A DNA stretch of 12,122 bases from NCBI GenBank assembly GCA_947258945.1, contig CAMYKJ010000004.1:1-12122 (forward strand). The letters run 5' to 3'. How positions within the stretch are numbered: the first letter of the stretch is position 1; each line of letters begins with the position of its first letter. Below, one piece after another: positions 7,563-12,122 of the stretch. Both the position numbers and the translations under genes were made by a program. The notes under the pieces are model-generated. The model was not told where the DNA came from and searched no databases. It saw only the letters and a program-made list of their open reading frames with translations. Source of the stretch: an uncultured Ectothiorhodospiraceae bacterium. GTDB lineage: Bacteria > Pseudomonadota > Gammaproteobacteria > UBA9214.

Positions 7563-7659
7563 CCCATCCCCCTGAGGGGGAGGGTCGGGGAGAGGGGATC
7601 AAAAATCGCAATTGCCCGATTCTTTCCTCTCCCTGGCCCTCTCCCAAAGGAAGAGGGAA
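7563..7659. repeat. Inverted-repeat element between murB and ddlB, resembling a dispersed palindromic repeat
   Basis: The 158-bp gap has two G/C-purine-biased arms in opposite orientation. The left arm at 7576-7598 (plus strand GGGGGAGGGTC then GGGGAGAGGGGA) is nearly the reverse complement of 7623-7645 (CTTTCCTCTCCCTGG then CCCTCTCCC), with 18 of 23 positions pairing and about 24 bases between. Smaller hairpins are nested in it: TCCCCC-TGA-GGGGGA at 7567-7581, and CCCTCT with AGAGGG at 7637-7642 and 7652-7657. The CCCTCTCCC pattern is familiar from short palindromic repeats scattered through many proteobacterial genomes, often misread as small proteins. No target-site duplication or transposase is evident. 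It would be transcribed within the operon and could shape mRNA stability or ddlB translation. Membership in a dispersed family is recalled, not shown here. Confidence 0.65.
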
Positions 7660-7691
7660 TGCCCTTCTTATGTCATGGCATATAAAATTCA

Positions 7692-8594
7692 TTACCCTGC
7701 GGCGTATTCGCCGACAATGCGGACTTCCGTTTGCAGCCGCACCCCGTGCTGCTGTTCGACCGTGCCCTGCACCTTGTTCAGCAGGGTCTCGATGTCGGCC
7801 GCCGTGGCATCACCGGTGTTGACGATGAAGTTGGCGTGCTTTTCCGATACCTGTGCACCGCCGATACGCAGCCCCTTGAGACCCGACGCCTCGATCAGGC
7901 GCGCCGCGTGGTCGCCGGGCGGATTGCGAAACACTGAACCACAGCTGTATTGCTGCACCGGCTGGGTTGCACTGCGCTGCGTCAGCAACTCGCGGATGCG
8001 CGCCTGCGCCTGTTCGGCATTGGCCTGCGACAGCGCGAAGTGTGCCGCCAGGAACCATTCCTCAGCGGGGCCCTGTACCGAGCGGTAACCGACCCGGTAT
8101 TCCGCCGGCTTGCGCGTATGCAACCGCCCGGCACGGTCAATCGTCTCCACCGCCGCCACATGCGACCAGGTCTCGCCGCCGTAGGCACCGGCGTTCATCG
8201 CCAGCGCACCGCCGATCGTGCCCGGGATGCCGGCGAGGAATTCAATGCCGGTCAGACCCGCCCGCGCGGATACGCGTGCGGCCTTGGCGCAGGTCACCCC
8301 GGCAGCGGCGCGCAGCGTGGTCGTGTCCAGCCACTCCAGGTCCGTGACCGCGGTGTGCAGACAGATCACGGTGCCCGGAAAACCGCCGTCACGCACCAGC
8401 AGGTTGCTGCCGAGGCCGACCCACAGCAGCGGCTCATCCGGATGTATCTGCTGCAGGAATAGCGACAGATCCTGCGCGTCCACCGGCGTGTAGTAACGCC
8501 GCGCAGGTCCACCGGCGCGCCACGAGGTGTGCCGCGACATCGGCTCGTCCTCGCGCAACTCGCCGCGCCAGTGCAGTGTTTGTTCAGCAGCCAT
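7692..8594 (-). CDS. murB: UDP-N-acetylenolpyruvoylglucosamine reductase MurB, type II
   Basis: MurB is the FAD enzyme that uses NADPH to reduce enolpyruvyl-UDP-GlcNAc to UDP-MurNAc, the first committed muramate step. Two ATGs lie side by side, at 8597 and 8594. GGGAGG directly abuts the first and is 3 bases from the second, so I take 8594 (300 residues; 301 from 8597). Numbered from 8597, the FAD-binding motifs are GLGSNLL (61-67) and LAGIPGTIGGALAMNAGAYG (121-140), the active-site Arg is in RVGYR, the proton-donor Ser is S221 in SCGSVFRNP, and the catalytic Glu is in EVRIVG (E291). It lacks the longer loop of the E. coli type I enzyme and is best described as type II. It starts about 7-10 bases after murC and is followed by the inverted-repeat gap. 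E. coli keeps murB outside the cluster. Confidence 0.96.
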   Translation of the reverse strand: MAAEQTLHWRGELREDEPMSRHTSWRAGGPARRYYTPVDAQDLSLFLQQIHPDEPLLWVGLGSNLLVRDGGFPGTVICLHTAVTDLEWLDTTTLRAAAGVTCAKAARVSARAGLTGIEFLAGIPGTIGGALAMNAGAYGGETWSHVAAVETIDRAGRLHTRKPAEYRVGYRSVQGPAEEWFLAAHFALSQANAEQAQARIRELLTQRSATQPVQQYSCGSVFRNPPGDHAARLIEASGLKGLRIGGAQVSEKHANFIVNTGDATAADIETLLNKVQGTVEQQHGVRLQTEVRIVGEYAAG

Positions 8595-8597
8595 CAT

Positions 8598-8603
8598 CCT
8601 CCC
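8598..8603 (-). promoter_or_regulatory. Ribosome binding site of murB
   Basis: GGGAGG lies in the 7-base gap after the murC stop codon. It touches the first of two tandem ATG codons, which favours the second ATG (8594) as the start of translation. Confidence 0.5.
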
Positions 8604-8604
8604 G

Positions 8605-10035
8605 TCACCGTTTGTCCGCGGCCAGATCCGCGGCCAGCCTGGCCGACACGTTGCCGATGTCGCCGGCGCCCAGCGTGAGCAGTACATCACCGTCCTGCAA
8701 CACACCCGCAAGCACCTCGGGCAGCGTGTCCAGCTGCTCCACGAATACGGGATCGACCTGCCCGCGCGCCCGGATGCCGCGCGCCAGGGCACGGCCGTCG
8801 GCACCGGCAATCGGATCTTCACCCGCCGGGTAGACTTCACCCAGCAGCAGTACATCGACAGTCGAGAGCACCTGGATGAAATCGTCGAACAGGTCGTGTG
8901 TGCGTGAAAAACGATGCGGCTGGAACACCACCACCAGCCGCCGGTTCGGCCAGCCGGCCCGTGCCGCGTCCAGTGTTGGCGCAATCTCGCGCGGGTGATG
9001 GGCGTAGTCGTCGATCAGCAGCACGCGGCCGGCGGGCGTGGCTAACTCGCCTGCAATCTGGAAACGCCGGCCAATGCCCTGGAAGTCGGCCAGCGCCTTT
9101 TTGATGGCCGCATCGGCCACGCCCAGTTCGGTGGCAACTGCGATGGCGGCCAGTGCGTTCAGCACGTTGTGCCTGCCCGGCAGGTTGAGAGTGACCTCGA
9201 GGTCATTAGCGTGTCCCGCGCGCTGCACAACGAAATGTGTCTGCCCGCTGTCCTGACTGATATCCCCGGCCGTCACGTCCGCCTGCGCATCGATGGCGTA
9301 AGTCAGAATCGGCCGGGTGACCTCATCGAGGATGGCCTGGATTTCGGCATCGTCCATACACAGCACGGCCAGGCCGTAAAACGGCAGATGGTGCAGGTAA
9401 TCGATAAAGGTCTGGCGCAGACGATCGAAATCGCCCGCATAGGTCGGCAGGTGGTCCGCGTCGATGTTGGTCACCACGGCCATGGACGGCTGCAGATAGA
9501 GGAACGAGGCATCGCTTTCGTCGGCCTCGGCCACGAGATAGTGCCCCGCTCCCAGCTGCGCATGGCTGGCGGCACTGTTCAGTTGCCCGCCGATCACGAA
9601 GGTCGGGTCGAGTCCGCCCTCGGCCAGCAGACTGGCGATCAGGCTGGTGGTGGTGGTCTTGCCATGCGTACCGGCGACGCCGATGCCGTAACGGAAGCGC
9701 ATCAACTCGGCCAGCATCTCGGCACGCGGCACCACCGGGATGCGTTGCGCCCGGGCCGCTACCAGCTCCGGGTTGTCCGCCGGTATGGCGGTCGACACCA
9801 CCACCGCGTCACAAGCGGCAATGTTCGCAGTGTCATGCCCGATGGACACCATTATGCCCATGTCTGCGAGACGGCGTGTCACGGCATTCTCGCGCATATC
9901 GGACCCGCTGATTTCATAACCCAGGTTGTGCAGCACCTCGGCAATCCCGCTCATCCCTGCACCGCCGATACCGACAAAGTGCACGTGGCGTACGCGCCCC
10001 ATCCCCTGTGGTTGCGACATGCCGGTCGGGTGCAT
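8605..10035 (-). CDS. murC: UDP-N-acetylmuramate--L-alanine ligase MurC
   Basis: MurC adds L-alanine to UDP-MurNAc with ATP, the first of the Mur ligases. From the ATG at 10035 it has 476 residues. The N-terminal UDP-binding domain begins [20 protein letters not shown] (16-35). The central ATP domain has the P-loop GTHGKTTTT at 122-130, the EADESDASF motif and a VVTNIDADH block. The C-terminal domain carries [19 protein letters not shown] and [16 protein letters not shown]. The longer open frame back to 10134 overlaps murG and is not coding. Candidates are ATG 10035, with GAGGTG 9 bases upstream spanning the murG stop, ATG 10020, and a GTG at 10047 that overlaps the murG stop codon. I chose 10035; this is the least certain start in the cluster. 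The 8-bp spacing from murG suggests coupling. Confidence 0.97.
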   Translation of the reverse strand: MHPTGMSQPQGMGRVRHVHFVGIGGAGMSGIAEVLHNLGYEISGSDMRENAVTRRLADMGIMVSIGHDTANIAACDAVVVSTAIPADNPELVAARAQRIPVVPRAEMLAELMRFRYGIGVAGTHGKTTTTSLIASLLAEGGLDPTFVIGGQLNSAASHAQLGAGHYLVAEADESDASFLYLQPSMAVVTNIDADHLPTYAGDFDRLRQTFIDYLHHLPFYGLAVLCMDDAEIQAILDEVTRPILTYAIDAQADVTAGDISQDSGQTHFVVQRAGHANDLEVTLNLPGRHNVLNALAAIAVATELGVADAAIKKALADFQGIGRRFQIAGELATPAGRVLLIDDYAHHPREIAPTLDAARAGWPNRRLVVVFQPHRFSRTHDLFDDFIQVLSTVDVLLLGEVYPAGEDPIAGADGRALARGIRARGQVDPVFVEQLDTLPEVLAGVLQDGDVLLTLGAGDIGNVSARLAADLAADKR

Positions 10036-10043
10036 GGCGGCAT

Positions 10044-11153
10044 TCACCTCGCACCGTCCGGTCGTGCGGCCTGCAGGCACAGTTCTGCCACCCGGCGTGC
10101 CGCATCGGGCATCGCCAGCTCCCGCGCCCGGCATGCCATCTCCAGCAACACGTCACGCTGGGCGAGGAAATCGGCCAGCATGCCTGCCAGGCCGGCGGCA
10201 TCCAGCTCGGACTGCGGCAGCAGCACAGCCGCACCGGCGTCGGCCAGAAAACGGGCATTGCCCGTCTGGTGATCGTCGGTGGCATGTGGAAACGGCACCA
10301 GGATCGCGGCCACACCGACCACTGCAAGTTCGGCAACGGTCAGCGCGCCGGCACGGCAGATCACCAGGTCCGCCCAGGCATAGGCCTCCGCCATGTCATC
10401 GATGAACGCCTCGACCCGGGCTTCCACGTTCGCATCTTTATAGGCCGAGACGACCTGTTCCAGGTCGTCTCGGCCGGTCTGGTGATAAACCTGCAGGGGA
10501 TTATCCGCCTGCAGTTGCGCAATGGCGGCCGGGACCGTGTCGTTCAGGGCGCGTGCACCGAGACTGCCGCCCACGACCAGCAGGCGCAGCGGACCGGACC
10601 GGTCCGCCAGGCGCGTCGCCGGCGCCGGCAGCGACGTGATCCGCCCGCGCACCGGGTTACCGGTATGCACCGGCCGGCGCGCGGCCGGCAGACTTCCCGG
10701 GAACGCGACCATCACGGTGCGTGCCAGCGGGGCCAGCAGGCGGTTGGTCGTACCGGCGACCGAATTCTGTTCATGGATCAGCAGCGGCCGGCGCAGCAGC
10801 CAGGCAATCACGCCCCCCGGACCCGAGACGAATCCGCCCATACCGAGTACGGCACGCGGTCGCAACTGCAGCTCGATGCGCAGCGCCTGCCACAGGGCGC
10901 CCGCCAGCATGAACGGGGCCATTATCAGGCGCAAAGCGCCCTTGCCGCGCAGACCGGTGACGCGCACGGTCCTGAGCGGATAGCCGGCGGCCGGCACGAC
11001 GCGCGCCTCCAGGCCGCGTTGTGTACCCAGCCAGGAAACCTCGACGCCGCGCGCGCGCAACTCCTCGGCCACGGCCAGCGCCGGAAACACGTGTCCGCCC
11101 GTACCGCCTGCCATGATCAGGACCGGTCGCTGTGCGGCTGTCGGGCTCATCAT
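10044..11153 (-). CDS. murG: Undecaprenyldiphospho-muramoylpentapeptide GlcNAc transferase MurG
   Basis: MurG is a GT28-family glycosyltransferase at the inner face of the membrane that adds GlcNAc from UDP-GlcNAc to lipid I, giving lipid II. The 369 residues hold [10 protein letters not shown] (16-25) and [11 protein letters not shown] (104-114), [12 protein letters not shown] (127-138) in the lipid-acceptor domain, and GGSLGAR (195-201), [10 protein letters not shown] (266-275) and DHQTGNA (294-300) in the sugar-nucleotide domain. The start ATG at 11153 shares four bases with the ftsW stop codon (ATGA). A second ATG follows immediately at 11150. An AGGG about 7 bases upstream, within ftsW, is the likely ribosome site. 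The overlap suggests re-initiation by ribosomes that finish ftsW. Confidence 0.98.
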   Translation of the reverse strand: MMSPTAAQRPVLIMAGGTGGHVFPALAVAEELRARGVEVSWLGTQRGLEARVVPAAGYPLRTVRVTGLRGKGALRLIMAPFMLAGALWQALRIELQLRPRAVLGMGGFVSGPGGVIAWLLRRPLLIHEQNSVAGTTNRLLAPLARTVMVAFPGSLPAARRPVHTGNPVRGRITSLPAPATRLADRSGPLRLLVVGGSLGARALNDTVPAAIAQLQADNPLQVYHQTGRDDLEQVVSAYKDANVEARVEAFIDDMAEAYAWADLVICRAGALTVAELAVVGVAAILVPFPHATDDHQTGNARFLADAGAAVLLPQSELDAAGLAGMLADFLAQRDVLLEMACRARELAMPDAARRVAELCLQAARPDGAR

Positions 11154-12122
11154 CGGTTCGCCCTGCCACGTTTGGCGGCGGCAATGCCGCTCGCCGACAG
11201 GCCTTCCGCCGTGCAGCGCGTTTCATGGTCCGCGCGCAGCAACAGGACAACGGCGGCGCACATCACGATCATGCTGGAGCCGCCATAACTCATCAGCGGC
11301 AGGGTCAGGCCCTTGGTGGGCAGCAGACCCATATTGACGCCGATATTGATAAAGCTTTGCAGGCCGAACCAGATACCGAGGCCATAGGCCAGCCAGGCAG
11401 CGAAGGCATTGTTCGCCTGCAGTGCCTGCGCGGCAATCACGAAGGCGCGCCAGACCACCAGGGCATACAGGGCAATCACGACGCACACGCCGAGCAGGCC
11501 GAGTTCTTCCGCCAGCACCGCAAACACGAAGTCCGTGTGCGCCTCGGGCAGATAGAACAGTTTCTGGATACTGGCCCCCAGGCCAACGCCGAACCATGCG
11601 CCGCTGCCGATGGCGATCAGCGACTGGGTCAGCTGGAAACCACTGTCAAACGGATCGGCCCAGGGATTCAGGAAGGTCGTCAGGCGTTCCATGCGATACG
11701 GCGAGGATATGGCCATGCCGGCCAGCGACAGCCCGGCCAGGCCGAGCACGCCGCTGAACTGCAACAGCCTGACGCCGGCCATGAAGATCATGCCCATGAC
11801 GGTCGCGGCGAGCACCACCGTCGCACCGAAGTCGGGTTCCATCAGCAACAACACGGACGCAATCGCCAGCAGGCCGATCGGCTTGATGAAGCCACTCACA
11901 TGCGTGCGCACCTCTTCGCCATGCCGCGCCAGGTAACTGGCCAGGTAGATAATGAAGCACAGCTTCGCCGGTTCTGAGACCTGCAGGCGGAACAGGCCGG
12001 CGTTCACCCAGCGCACTGCGCCATTGACCTCGACGCCGATACCCGGCACCAGCACCAGCAGCAGCATGAGGTAGGCCAGCAGCAACAGCGTGAGCCCCAT
12101 GCGCTCGAGGATCGCCAGGCGG
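11150..12122 (-). CDS. ftsW: Septal peptidoglycan polymerase FtsW (5' end beyond the right edge)
   Basis: FtsW is a SEDS-family integral membrane glycosyltransferase that polymerises lipid II at the septum with FtsI. The visible 323 C-terminal residues are open to the right edge. Comparison with E. coli suggests roughly 75-100 N-terminal residues, with the first membrane segments, are missing. Matching blocks are VNGAVRWVN, LQVSEPAKLCF, GFIKPIG, EPDFGATVVL, FLNPWADPFDSGFQLTQSLIA, the loop LPEAHTDFVFAVLAEELG with the SEDS catalytic Asp in HTDF, and the late PTKGLTLPLMSYGGSS. Several hydrophobic membrane segments lie between these blocks. RodA is the main alternative, but the dcw location and the LPEAHTDF loop point to FtsW. 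The stop codon overlaps the murG start in ATGA. An internal ATG at 12100 is not the true start. Confidence 0.97.
   Translation of the reverse strand, partial: RLAILERMGLTLLLLAYLMLLLVLVPGIGVEVNGAVRWVNAGLFRLQVSEPAKLCFIIYLASYLARHGEEVRTHVSGFIKPIGLLAIASVLLLMEPDFGATVVLAATVMGMIFMAGVRLLQFSGVLGLAGLSLAGMAISSPYRMERLTTFLNPWADPFDSGFQLTQSLIAIGSGAWFGVGLGASIQKLFYLPEAHTDFVFAVLAEELGLLGVCVVIALYALVVWRAFVIAAQALQANNAFAAWLAYGLGIWFGLQSFINIGVNMGLLPTKGLTLPLMSYGGSSMIVMCAAVVLLLRADHETRCTAEGLSASGIAAAKRGRANR

Noticed and set aside
7326..7685. Small plus-strand frames through the ddlB/murB gap
   Set aside because: Peptides like the Pro/Leu/Gly/Glu-rich ones here typically come from translating dispersed CCCTCTCCC repeats; nothing suggests a protein.
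8595..8984. N-terminal extension of murB back to 8984
   Set aside because: It lies wholly over murC, in a different frame, and the family's conserved region starts only after 8597.

Overview
The window is the distal part of a division and cell-wall (dcw) cluster from a bacterium that looks like a gammaproteobacterium with fairly high GC. Every protein I compared from memory resembles its gammaproteobacterial homologue. FtsZ ends in the classic LDIPAFLRRQAD tail, FtsA has an amphipathic C-terminal helix, and lpxC directly follows ftsZ. A DUF721/DciA gene suggests a lineage without DnaC, so not an enteric. murB lies inside the cluster as murC-murB-ddlB and encodes a type II enzyme, unlike E. 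coli; this fits groups such as Chromatiales or Legionella-like lineages. The assignment is by recall, not by search.

Layout, in minus-strand transcription order from the right edge: ftsW (5' end cut off), murG, murC, murB, a 158-bp gap with an inverted-repeat element, ddlB, ftsQ, ftsA, ftsZ, a 220-bp gap with a likely lpxC promoter, then lpxC. Next comes dciA, alone on the plus strand, convergent with lpxC and divergent from an M23 metallopeptidase gene. The M23 gene and then secA (3' part cut off at the left edge) return to the minus strand.

The genes form one functional programme. MurG makes lipid II and FtsW polymerises it at the septum. MurC and MurB act in UDP-MurNAc-pentapeptide synthesis and DdlB supplies D-Ala-D-Ala. 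FtsQ, FtsA and FtsZ build and anchor the divisome. LpxC commits precursor to lipid A, the M23 enzyme probably trims peptidoglycan, SecA exports proteins, and DciA assists the replicative helicase. From ftsW to ftsA the genes overlap or sit within 8 bp of each other, except at the ddlB/murB junction, which suggests strong translational coupling.

I found no undescribed multi-gene system. The parts not explained by ordinary genes are the inverted repeat between murB and ddlB, the 21-bp divergent dciA/M23 gap where each promoter would have to lie in the other gene, a possible small leader ORF overlapping the secA start, and hairpins in the intergenic gaps.
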